Position numbers and translations under genes: made by a program
Assembly: GCA_963556145.1 (NCBI GenBank)
Contig: OY744463.1
Span: forward strand, 1,922,001-1,986,000
Source: Hygrocybe punicea
Lineage: Eukaryota; Basidiomycota; Agaricomycetes; Agaricales; Hygrophoraceae
Length of the DNA stretch: 64,000 nt
Direction of reading: 5' to 3'
Notes under the pieces: generated by a model
What the model was told of the DNA's origin: nothing
Databases searched by the model: none
Seen by the model: the letters and a program-made list of their open reading frames with translations, nothing else
Shown here: piece after piece, positions 12,691 to 22,915 of the stretch
Layout of the letters: every line of letters starts with the position of its first letter
Numbering within the stretch: position 1 is the first letter of the stretch

Positions 12691-13256
12691 GCCCGTTGAG
12701 GGTAAAGCCCGGTTATTTGTTAAAAACCCGATTTCTTGCATCCGTTTCCGAACTTGAATTTGATCACAGCCGCGCAATGTGGCTCACAATGTCGAGGCTC
12801 CAGCTCCACGTCCATGCTGAACCCGCTCCGACGCCGTCGACGACCGCGCCTTCCGCATCTTGGTCAGCTCAATATGGACCGGAACTGCTGCTGCTGCTGC
12901 TGCTGCTACTTCTTCTACCTTGGCTTGCTCAGGTTCCTGAACATCAAGCTCAAGCTCGCTCGCTCCGACTGTTATTTCCTGCTTGTCTCCTATATTTCAG
13001 TGGCCATCGTCCACACACCCAACAATAGCCTTGCTTTGCCATTCTACACTCCTCTCCTTTATAGTTCTACTTCATGGCTTTTCCTTCCACTGTACGCCCT
13101 TTCCCGGTCCCCTTTGAAAGACCAAAATTCAAGAGATCTGCCACCACATTTTCCACAGTCTCCCCTCATTTCGTCCACATATCCCGCTCTCTCTCATCTT
13201 CCTCTCGCGATATCTCTCCTCGTCAATTCAGCCTTAGTACTCCTTCCCTCGCAACA
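12691..13256. promoter_or_regulatory. Divergent promoter between LRP1 and a methyltransferase gene, with a CTG microsatellite
   Basis: The stretch lies between two divergent start codons. It includes a (CTG)n run at about 12889-12906 and long pyrimidine-rich tracts at 13040-13250. An in-frame ATG at 13074 could start the methyltransferase earlier. Confidence 0.45.
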
Positions 13257-15196
13257 ATGGGCTTTGCTACAAAGATAGTCGACCGGACCCGTTTTCCAAA
13301 AAAGAAGAAGTCTCTCGCATCTCATAACACTAAGCTGCCTGTCGATCCCTCTCCCTTCCCCCCTGGTCACTCCCCGCTTATCGATAATTGTCCTTTCCCT
13401 GTGGACGATAAACAATCACACTCTGATTCAGATGAACAACTCACCGACCGCTTTCATAAGAAAAGTCACTTCATCATCAAGAACGCCATGAGACTTCACC
13501 CATACCAAGACGACGCGCCCTACATGCAAGCCTACGAGCCCATTCTCTTGGCAAAGTGCGTCGTCTCTCCCCTCTTATACCTAGCTTATTTATTCACATC
13601 AACGCAGCGATCGTCAGACGGAAGCTTTATTACAGAAACTCACCCCATCTGGCAATCCCAGTTTTCAAGTACCCACCAGACCTCCTGTCAAAGTACTTGA
13701 CCTCGGTTGCGGTCCTGGGAATTGGGTCATAAACGCAGCGGCGGCCTGGAAAGCTGCTGGAACAAAGGTAATCGGACTGGACTTGGTGGACGTTTTTAGC
13801 GAGAACTGGAAATCCGAGTCCTCGTTGATCGAAAATGTAGAATTTGTCTGTGGAAATTTGTTCGCTTTTTTTTTTGTTAATCTCATCGCTGCTACCTGAC
13901 ACCAAATACCCTCTGACAGTCTAAAATACGATCTCCCCTTTCCCGACAATACTTTCGAATATGTCAGGATGGCAAATCTCACCCTCTGCATTCCTTACGA
14001 CAAATGGCAATTTGTCCTCAGCCAAGTCCGCCGAGTTTTAACTCCATTAGGTCGTCTCGAGCTTATTGACGATCAGATCTTCTTTCCATACGACAAGGCC
14101 CCAGTGCCACCTCCATCAGCGTCCTTCCCTCGTCAACCTGACACTTCTCCTTCCGCTTCTTTCTTCCACACCGATGATGAAGATTTATCGGATGAGGGTA
14201 TTGATGTAGTCTCACCACCGCTTCAATGTAGCGATTCCGTGCCCCAACGCCGGGATTCATTCCCAGACCCGTATACTGAATGGGAATCTCACAAGGCCAG
14301 CTCTAAAACTCTTGAAACTGCTTTCGAGCGCATGCTGGACAAAAGATACGGCATTCATCCTCGACCCTTCGAGTTCATCCGTGACCACCTCCAACGGGTA
14401 TTTGGGATAGGCTTTGCGAGAAAGTACGCTAGCAAGCATTTGTTCTTGGCGCCATCAGAAAATGATGCAGAAAAGGATTCAGACCGGGCGTCTATGAAGA
14501 GCGCCGACTCTGGCTTTGCTTCTGGTTCCTCGTCGTCCGGACATGGAAAGAAGCCTTGGATAACGATCGAGTGGGATAAAAAGGAGAAGAAGGGTGACAA
14601 ATCAAAGGATGAGCCCTCGAGTGCCAACGGTCTTGGCTCTCCTTCCGAAACGTCTGTTCCTAACGTTATCAGTGTCAAGGCTGCCAGTCGTCTCGGCATT
14701 GACCATCGTCCCATCCGCACACAGTCTCCTGGCTTGGTCCTTTGGCCAGATACGTTCATCCCGTTCCCCCCATCAGAGCTGGAGATGCATGTGTGTAAGC
14801 ACATGCACGTCCTGCTAGGGTGTAAATCTGCATTGGCAGAATATGTCCAGGATCAACAAAGTGAACAAGTTGTCAGGTTTGAGGATGTTCTTTGGGATTA
14901 TGAGTGGTGGGTCCATTCCCTATTTATACAAAAATAATTACAAGTACTATACCTCGGTCGACAGTTTCCGGCGTAAGCGTTTCAACTGGCCTTCCAACGT
15001 CCCGGAAATACGGATGGACGCCTCTCCCAAGATTCCTTCAGCTCTCACCCGTATATTCAGTTCCACGAAATCGGATCGTAACAAACAGGGCTTGGTGTCA
15101 TCTATCCTCCCGAATTGCAACCCAAAGGAATTGACTCACGTCCGTACCATCAGAATCTTCGAGGCCCTCAAGAAAGACAAAAAGGTCAAATTGTGA
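13257..15196 (+). CDS. SAM-dependent methyltransferase, basidiomycete expanded type
   Basis: The spliced protein contains motif I V-L-D-L-G-C-G-P-G-N-W (near 13696), then V-I-G-L-D-L-V-D, the P-F-P-D-N-T-F-E-Y-V-R post-I region and V-R-R-V-L-T-P-L-G-R-L-E-L-I-D-D. This is a class I Rossmann methyltransferase. A long Ser/Pro/Asp-rich insertion separates the core from a C-terminal region. Introns are at 13556-13607 (joining ...L-L-A-N-D-R-Q-T-E-A), about 13858-13919, and about 14908-14965. The C-terminus runs to TGA at 15194-15196. Substrate unknown; many basidiomycete paralogues exist. Start chosen at 13257 (M-G-F-A-T-K); an upstream in-frame ATG at 13074 would add 61 residues. Confidence 0.83.
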
Positions 15197-15896
15197 TTCC
15201 GGATCAACATCTTGGATGTTATAGCAGACTCGGTGCTCCACCTTGTTCTCCTCAAAGCCGTACCTCCCCACTTACAGTTATGCGTTGGCACATTTTGTTT
15301 TTGTTACCCGGTTCCTTGCATCGTCAGCTTTGCTACCGTCTTTCTCTGCCCCGGGACTTGCGCGCTGATCTTGTATTGCATTCGCTGTAGGCCTTCCCGG
15401 CATCCCGTCATTCTAGATCGTCATCGTTGTTGTGCTATTTTATTCTGTTCATTCGAACTTTTTTCAACACTGTAACACTTTTACCCTGTGGAACACAATA
15501 ATCATCAACCAAATATTGTAAGTTCATTATTTCAGGTTTAGTCTTGCGGATCAATGGAACACTTTGAACCTGTAAGTTGATGCTCAGACTTGGAACTTTG
15601 TTGCAGTGACAACGAGCATCGTTGGGTGTTGTGTTATATCGACACGCTGATTAAAGAATTAGCTTTCCTATGAAAGAATCTCAGCCTTCCTTTGCTTTGT
15701 TTCGACATCGAGCCACCAGATAGCAACTTGGCCGTCAAAACTTGAAAACTCGGAACAAAACAGCAATATTAATGACTCGCCCATCATGATGTTGCTGAGT
15801 AAAGCGGACGCGACGCGTGCACCTCCATAAATAACAAGTTGATCATAGAATCGGTCTTGTTCTGACCCCAAGATCGCCACCTCCAATCATCATATC
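15197..15896. other. Intergenic, 700 bp
   Basis: Tandem (+/+) spacer with AT-rich segments at 15440-15680. No gene or structured RNA recognised. Confidence 0.4.
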
Positions 15897-17210
15897 ATGT
15901 CCAATGTTTTCGTGAAATCGTTCACTTATCTGAAAGGCAGACCAAAGGCGGAGCGGGCTCTCCCCATGTTGCAGCGTATCGCGTCGCTTGTCAAGCCGAT
16001 CATGAGGACACACGAGTGGGTGCTTCCGGCACTCGCAGAGTTTTTCCCAGACAGTCCAAATCTCGTTGGTGCGTCTATACATACCAAAACCTGTACTTTG
16101 ATTTCTTTTGATGAACAGGACGTTTCTGCCGGAACGTCTTGAATAGGGCTAAGTAAGCCAGTTTGAATTCTAGTGGGGCATTACAAATATCATTGTGGCT
16201 CGTACTTCAGATATCAATGGCGGAGAGAAGATTCTCTTGAGGCTACGGCCTGCGTGGGATCCTGATAATTTCTACGAAGAAGACCAGGTGGTGAGGGTGA
16301 TGTTGCATGAGGCAAGCCGGCTTGTCCCCCGGTCGTTTCAATTAATATCTAGACCTCAACCACCTCCATTCTATCTAGCTCACCCACAACGTCCATGGTC
16401 CCCACGATGAGGCCTTCTACAAATTCCTTTCCGGGCTGGAGGACGAGTACGATGCGCTTCAGCGGTCAGGATACGCTGGGGAAGGGTTCCACTCCAAAGG
16501 CCAGAGATTGGGCACAAAAGTCTCCCACGACGTTCCGCCCCATCTAGCTCGCATAAAGGCTTTGGAGGCTGCGGAGAAGCGCAGGAAGTTAGGGAACATC
16601 ATGAGTGGTGGGGGCCGTCTGGGAGGGCGGAGTACCAGCAATATGACACCAAGGGAATTGGCAGCACAGGTGCGTTTTCGTGGATTGGATATTACGGGCG
16701 GGGAACTCGCGATGAACCTTTTTCTTTTTTGCGCAGGCGGCACTGCGGAGGGCGGAGGATGAAAAGGCGTGTGCTTCGGGTGCTATCGCCGAACAAGAAG
16801 CTACTAAGGCTGCGAAAGAGAGCGTCGAAAGCGAAGTGATAGACCTCACTATGGCATCAGATGAACCGACGAGTTCGAACGTTGCAAAAGTATCTTCCAG
16901 TCGGCTGCCGCATACTGGCAAGACTCCGTCCTCTTCTTCGGCGGGACGACATAGTCCATACCCTACACCCCACACAAAATCTCAAACGCCAAAGTCCTCA
17001 CCATCAAGCATGGAATGGCCATGCCCGATTTGTACTCTTATAAACAGCCATATGGCCCTGCAATGCGACGCCTGCCAATCACAACGTCCTCCCGATCGAA
17101 CGACCACGATCATGACGACGACGTGGACATGTCTGACTTGTGGTGAATCCGACATGCCCCATGAGTTTTGGACATGTAGATTTTGTGGGACTATGAAGCT
17201 ACAGAGTTGA
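15897..17210 (+). CDS. WSS1: Wss1-type WLM metalloprotease (DNA-protein crosslink repair)
   Basis: Wss1/Spartan proteases cut proteins crosslinked to DNA. I splice five exons: 15897-16068, 16147-16152 (6 nt), 16211-16311, 16379-16669 and 16737-17210. They total 1044 nt (347 residues) in one frame. The WLM domain reads L-V-G-L-N-I-N-G-G-E-K-I-L-L-R-L-R, then M-L-H-E-L-T-H-N-V-H-G-P-H with zinc ligands and catalytic Glu (HExxH...H). The intron at 16312-16378 starts with GC, not GT, and splits H-E from L-T-H. C-terminally there is a SUMO-interaction-like E-V-I-D-L-T and two RanBP2-type zinc fingers (W-P-C-P-I-C and W-T-C-L-T-C). Nuclear role inferred from the family. Confidence 0.93.
16147..16152 (+). 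other. 6-nt microexon of the WSS1-like gene
   Basis: GGCTAA lies between an acceptor (TTGAATAG) and a donor (GTAAGC). With it, exon 1 ending at 16068 joins exon 3 at 16211 in frame and gives the conserved V-G-L-N-I-N-G-G-E-K. Other acceptor choices shift frame or hit stops. The flanking introns are 78 nt and 58 nt. Confidence 0.85.
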
Positions 17211-17755
17211 AATAAGTAAGTTAGTAAGCCTGTATCTCTTATGGACATGTTGTGTTGTCTCACTTAGAAGATCTTGTGGAATGGGACGAAGAAAGTACGT
17301 AGTGACTGCCCCACTCGTTCAGCTGCATGTGAAGTTCTGAGGGAAGAGCGTGGTAACTGCCCCTTGAATGTGGCATGGGGACAGCGGGGACAATGTCATT
17401 TCCACTGGCAGCTACGTCCTCGACATTGGCTTCGAGGCGCCGAGTCACGGCGACTATAGAGATGATATGTACCTGCTCCGCTGCCCTTCTCGTGAACATC
17501 TGAAAAAAATTACAACAGAGAACGTCTTCCCTGCGTCTCTCTGACTGACAACTTGCGATTCGTTTGCCGTTCCCAGATGAGCCAATTTATTATAATAATC
17601 CAGGCTGTATCGTCCCCAACAACGCAAGGCGATCTCTACGTCTAGGATGCATCAACAGGTGCGGGAGTCTTCACACATCGCGACAATGAAAGACGTGGAG
17701 ATTCTTTCGCCTCTCGTTCGAGGTTGCTCGCCTTACGCGCGTCATTGGATGTAAT
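17211..17755. other. Convergent intergenic region, 545 bp
   Basis: It separates the 3' ends of the WSS1-like (+) and Efm3-like (-) genes. I see no gene in it. Confidence 0.4.
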
Positions 17756-19179
17756 TTATGCTTTCAAGGTTATTTTACATATCTTGATATCTTCTTCTAG
17801 CGTTCCGATGAAGGTGTCATCAAATTGAAAGTGAATATCCTCTATTATCAGAGATTGGTCCGCTATTCCATGAAGTGGTTAGAAGGAGCTAAATGTAGTA
17901 TGTAGCAGAAAGGAAATCTTACTGGCAATGTGTAGGAACCTGGTAAATGTTTCTTCGTTCCGTAGGCTCAATGCCGTGATAACCATCTTGTTTGTGATGT
18001 ACTGACTAGGTTGCAACGCTTGACAAAGAATACCAATTAGAGCCGGGATGAGTGTAGGATCGAACACCTGTTTCAAGTGACCGGCGTTAGAACAAGAAGC
18101 ACCAAGGTCATGGTAATTCCTACCAGGTCGGCCCCAATTATGACCTCTGCATCAATCTCATCCTGTAAAGCAGACTGAAGGCGAGGCCGCGTGATATGGT
18201 TTAAGACGTGAGTCCAATCCAAGATGCGATATTCGACTTTAGGGTGAAACGACAAAGGATCTTGGAGTAAGTTGTGAGAGAAATACTTGAATGCTATGAC
18301 AAGAATAACGCCAACGAACTACAGGGCAGTTCGAAATTGTCCCTGCATCTTCTGAGCACTTCTTCATTAACGTCAGACATCCAGAGAGCGCCGCATACCC
18401 CCGATTGAACATCGTTCTTTCGTGAAGAGAACAATTGTTGGCTTGCGACAACCATGCCTAAGAAACCGACGCCACAGCCAAGTTCAAGTACGCGTTTATC
18501 AGCAACGATCTCTGTTGAAAGGGTGAGAATGTAGGGAAGTTATCAATTAGAACGTCAATTTACCTGGATGCAAAATGATATATTGTGATAACACAAAACT
18601 CGCCAACCATGTATGCATGCCTGTGGTCCCATTTTCAATCATAGCGCGAGACTCGAGAAGAGTGATAGTTTGATAAGACGTCAGGTCAATTGTGTCTTGC
18701 CAGACATCACACATCCCCGCACACCAGAAATGAGTTACGAATGTCTGGGGTGGTGTCGCAGTCTGCGAAATCGTGACTCTGTGAAAGTCATTTTTGACTG
18801 ATCCTCAATTTGATCGACAACCTACATGGATGGAGGTAGGAGCAACATATACCTGTCGTAAATACGGGTGTCCACTTCAAAGTCCTTCGTAAAATAACCA
18901 AAGCATGAGACTCTGAGTTCCATGACTCGTGAAGTTGCGTGCCTCGGATCCAGTTTTGGCCAAGCGTTCCAGATGTTGTATTGACCATTTCCAGAAGCGA
19001 GATTGATATGTATCTGATGGAGGGTACATCCTGAAATGCTCGCTCAGTAGAATAAAGTTGACAAGGAAGTCGTGGACATCCGATAAGGGGAGATGAGAGG
19101 GAAAGGATAGAGTCGTTGGAGGCAAGAGAGCGGCATAACTGCGTAACAATTTGAATAGGTCTCTATGAAGTTGAACCAT
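17756..19179 (-). CDS. EFM3: EF-2 lysine methyltransferase, Efm3/FAM86 type (methyltransferase family 16)
   Basis: Spliced minus-strand exons give an N-terminal FAM86-like region (Y-P-P-S-x-x-Y-Q-S-R-F-W-K-W), then E-V-D-T-R-I-Y-D. Next comes I-T-L-L-E-S-R-A-M-I-E-N-G-T-T-G-M-H-T-W, and motif I L-E-L-G-C-G-V-G-F-L-G near 18480. The D-W-T-H motif follows near 18220, then I-G-A-D-L-V plus Y-D-P-T-L-I-P-A-L. The last exon ends ...I-C-K-I-T-L-K-A-stop at 17756. Efm3 and human FAM86A trimethylate a lysine on EF-2, and EF-2 is encoded at the left edge of this window. At least six short introns are needed, so exact exon edges are approximate. Other family-16 lysine methyltransferases are the main alternative. 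Confidence 0.82.
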
Positions 19180-19286
19180 TTTGCGCTACTGACTCACGTG
19201 ACATTACCACCAAAGCGGTTATTGTTTATTTATTTATTTATTTTAGTAAATCGTTCGAAGTTTTTTTTTACAGCAACGTCCTTTCA

Positions 19287-20537
19287 ATGCTTGCCCACAT
19301 TCGTGCTCTTTCATCCCGCGCAAAGGGCTCATCTTCTGCATGTATCCGCCGAAACATTTCTCGAGTTCACCGAGACCGTCGTCAGCCTGGATTGACCTAT
19401 GACCAGTTTATGGAGACAATTGGCAAAGGCTTCGAAAAAGGGGGGAGACCACGAAATTGGCTCGGTGGTGAAGTAGTTGAGTTCGTCTGTCCATATTTCT
19501 CAGACGAACGTGCACCTAATAGGTGTTTGACCCGCTTTAGCCATTTCCTATGAATCCCTCCTTCCAACCTCCAATACCTATATCCGACGCGTTGAGATCC
19601 ACTATCTACAAACAATACATGACCGATCCGATTAAGAATAACGTACGGGAGCTCGCTCGTCAGTACCATCTTAGCATCAAACGAGTTGATGCTATTTTGC
19701 GGTTGAAAGGCCACGAGGAGTCATGGATTACGGCAAGTTTTGACTGGTCGAGATCTTATTCTTCAGTTATGAATCTGATGCATGGCGTCAAATAAATAAA
19801 TTTAGGAGGTTAGTCGTCGATCTCCTTCTGGTTGCGGCATGAGGCCTTTCATTCATTCGCGACTACAAGACCGTCTGTGGTACCTTACATATGGCTAATC
19901 AGATTTCAACTCATCTGAATCTACCTTTTCTCTCTACTGGCTTGAATTTCTTTACATCTACTCAAGTATTTTTCGTAGAGCAAGCCTTTACAAACAGGAT
20001 TCCGTGCTGGCATGGAAGTCCTTCTTGGCATCCCATCGAACGACCAGCTCAAGGGTGGTCGGCAAGACACTGACATTAGCCCACTGAGATATGATGTTAA
20101 CGAGGCCGATACTCTAGACCAGGAGGAAGGACGCCATCGAGCTCGGCAACGGTATCAGCGCATGTATTGGGAATCTGTCTCGGAAGGTGACTCGGTGGGT
20201 CCCGTGGCTTCCAACCTTCAACGAAGTTGACGAGCGGTAATTCGACCTTTTTCAGGAACCTGTCGTTCCAGTGCTTCTCCAGGGTGCGCTGGAGGAAGCG
20301 CAGAAATCTCGTCAGGAGTCTAAGGCATACAAATCCGACCCGGGCCTCATGCCTCGCTATACGGATCCTCTCAACAATAAAGTTGTTATTGTTTCTCAAC
20401 CAGGACGGCCTACCGTAAAGTTTGTGGATATCGGTGGGAAGTTCATCGATGTACGAGAGCGTCATAGGAGAATCGCTGAAAGCGAGCGGCGTGCCAGGGT
20501 CAAAGCACGCAAAAGAGGAGGCGAAAAGCTGGGTTGA
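19287..20537 (+). CDS. Mitochondrial small-subunit ribosomal protein, Bot1/mS45-like
   Basis: The N-terminus is Arg/Ser-rich and reads like a mitochondrial targeting peptide. The core has L-R-S-T-I-Y-K-Q-Y-M, N-V-R-E-L-A-R-Q-Y-H-L-S-I-K-R-V-D-A-I-L-R-L-K-G, then K-P-L-Q-T-G-F-R-A-G-M-E-V-L-L-G. This matches the 'eukaryotic mitochondrial regulator' (Bot1) family of mitoribosomal proteins. The basic tail (R-R-A-R-V-K-A-R-K-R) fits RNA contact. Introns: one ending just before CCATTTCC near 19543, a 246-nt GC-AG intron 19733-19978 with donor GCAAGT, and one ending before GAACCTGTC near 20256. All keep frame to the TGA at 20535-20537. Family assignment is from remembered motifs, so moderate confidence. 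Confidence 0.72.
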
Positions 20538-20813
20538 GATATTTAATGGCCAACGGTATTATCAGCAAGTCCATCTGCTACTGTGCACTGGTGAAGCCTG
20601 TGCGCGCACACGATTTGCTGCATTGTTATTACATACATGTCAGCATGCGATTTGGTTCAGACGCTCAGAGCTGCCATTAGACCTCCAAGATGCAATTATT
20701 CTGAGAAGCCCGAACTGCAAACTACGATTGAACGATAAACTGATAAGCAGATTAGTTCCTGTATCTTGAACGAACGATATGCTACGCTTTAACTGACCAC
20801 TCAAGCGACTGCT

Positions 20814-22759
20814 TCACCGTCTCGGCATGCCCCTGCCCCTACCCCTCAACGCACGTTGCGCTGTTCCTGGTGGAGCCCGCGGTCCCGCATTTTGCTGTCA
20901 AACTCGGTATTCAGATGCCAAACTTGCGGAAAGGGTTATGAACGACTAACCGCTTCACTTTGTGGGTTTCTTACAGTTTCGTCCACACTCAAAATTAAGG
21001 AAGCAGCTTCCGCTGCACTGCTGATCGCGTTCACCTTGACGAGGCTGGGTTCCCAAACGAATGCGTCCATGTTGTCTCGAACGCCTTCAGCGCCATCCAC
21101 GTCAACACCGGCCCATTTTTCGCCATTGGCATGTTTCATTCTGAGTTTATTGAGAATGTCCGTCGAATCAATGCCTGCATTATCACAGATTTGACGAGGG
21201 ATAATCTCAAGCGCCTTTGCGAACGCCGTGAAAATGAGTTGAAGCTTTCCCGGAATAGTGAGTGCATGCTTTCGAATATGAGCAGAGAGTTCCATCTGCC
21301 CAACGGGTATATCAGCCAGTAACAAAAAGTGACTTGAAATTCATACCTCGATCGCACCCCCACCGGCTACAACTTCGCCATTCTTCACTGTTCGCTTCAC
21401 AACCATAATAGCGTCATGTAAGCTTCTTTCTACCTCCTCCATGAATTGTTCTGCACCACCGCGAAGAAGTAAGGTACAAGTCTTTGCTTTCGGACATTCT
21501 TCAAAAATATTGAACCTTTCACCCCCAATTTGCCTCTCCTCGAACGTCCCACATGTGCCAAGATGTTCTCGTGAGATGTCCGAGCAAGTTGCTTGAACGG
21601 AGCCACCTACGGCCTGAATCACCCTACGCAGATCGGCAGCAGGAACGCGGCCAGCGCAGAAAATATCGCGGTCGGCGAACCACTGAGTCGCCAAGTCTCC
21701 GATTGGAAGTTTGCTGAGTACAACTTTGGCACCTGTCTTCTCGATTGCTTCCAACTTTCGATAGATAATTTCCCATTCAGCATCGACAATTGCCTGATAA
21801 TCGGAAACAGCATCCACCCGAACTTCAGCATTGTCTTTCTCGGCCTTCAGTTCCAATTCAACGTTCAGACAGAGGATCAAAGGATTATGGAAGAACTTGG
21901 GCTGTTGCTCGGCACCTGCATATGTGAACGTCTTTTTGAAAGCGACCCCACGAATGAGAAGAGAATCCTGCATGCCGCCACCAGCGATCTTCTTGACACC
22001 AATGAGAGATTCGTCTAAGTCGTCTTGATCAAGGCACTGAACGGCATCGACAACCATGTTGGAGAAAAAGGGTTTTTCTGAATGAATGAGCTTGGACGAC
22101 ATTGAGGTTGAAGCACATTTCAAGAGAAGAGCACGGAAGCGTCTGTTGTAACGATCAATCAAAGCTTGCATGTCGAGCTTCAGAACTTACGCCGCGTCAG
22201 ATTTATCAACTTTTACTTGTATTTCGCCGATCCTATCGATAGCCTGAAAAAAAAATCAACTCTTCATTCGTTAATGAGATCAGGAATGATCCGCACTAGT
22301 TGAGAAGCCCGTTGAAAACCTTTCATGATGATATGTGGACTGACACCGTCTTCAATATAGCCTCGGACTTCCTTCAAAAATTGGGCAGCAAGCAGAACAA
22401 CAGTGGTCGTGCCATCACCGACTTCAGCGTCTTGGGCACGGGCGATGTCAACTAAGGTTCTCGCAGCAGGGTGCACGATATCGAGCAATTTCAGAATTGT
22501 CGCGCCATCGTTCGTTATCTGGGCCTCTCCACGTTCTGAGACTATAAGTTTGTCCATCCCTCTGGGACCGAGCGTGCTGGACAAGATCTCTGAAATGGCA
22601 AGGCATGCAGCTATGTTGGACAAAAGTTGAGGGTTTCCTTGAGAAGTGTCCGTGCCCTCCCGCAGGAGAACTACGGTGGGTTGCTATGATCCATTGTCAA
22701 ATCAATGAACTCGTCAAAACGAATGGTTATCTGCTTACCATTGGAAGACCGCGCTGCAT
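20814..22759 (-). CDS. CCT7: Chaperonin TRiC/CCT subunit eta
   Basis: This is a subunit of the cytosolic CCT ring that folds actin and tubulin. The start exon reads M-Q-R-G-L-P-M and is joined over an intron to [15 protein letters not shown]. Then come [11 protein letters not shown] and [17 protein letters not shown] and G-D-G-T-T-T-V-V-L, the nucleotide-binding motifs. D-I-V-H-P-A-A and the apical [12 protein letters not shown] are typical of eta. After the intron near 21350 the C-terminal domain follows ([13 protein letters not shown]). The last exon ends in a Gly/Arg tail (R-G-R-G-R-G) at 20814, as in other eta subunits. Strong call. Confidence 0.95.
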
Positions 22760-22915
22760 CTTGGGTGGATGAAGTAGGTTCAAAATGAATAAATTCGGAT
22801 TGAGATAATCCCAATTTGCTTCTGTTTGGTATACGTTATTATAACGCGTATTCGACGCGACTTGGCTTGTCTTTCGGCTCTCCTTGCTCGTAACCGCAGT
22901 GTGTAGGATCTGAAC
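22760..22915. promoter_or_regulatory. Short divergent promoter between CCT7 and RAD5
   Basis: Only 156 bp separate the two start codons, so the genes probably share a promoter. No TATA box is obvious. Confidence 0.5.

Noticed and set aside
20422..20769. 115-codon ORF after the Bot1-like gene
   Set aside because: Different frame overlapping the true C-terminus; no domain.
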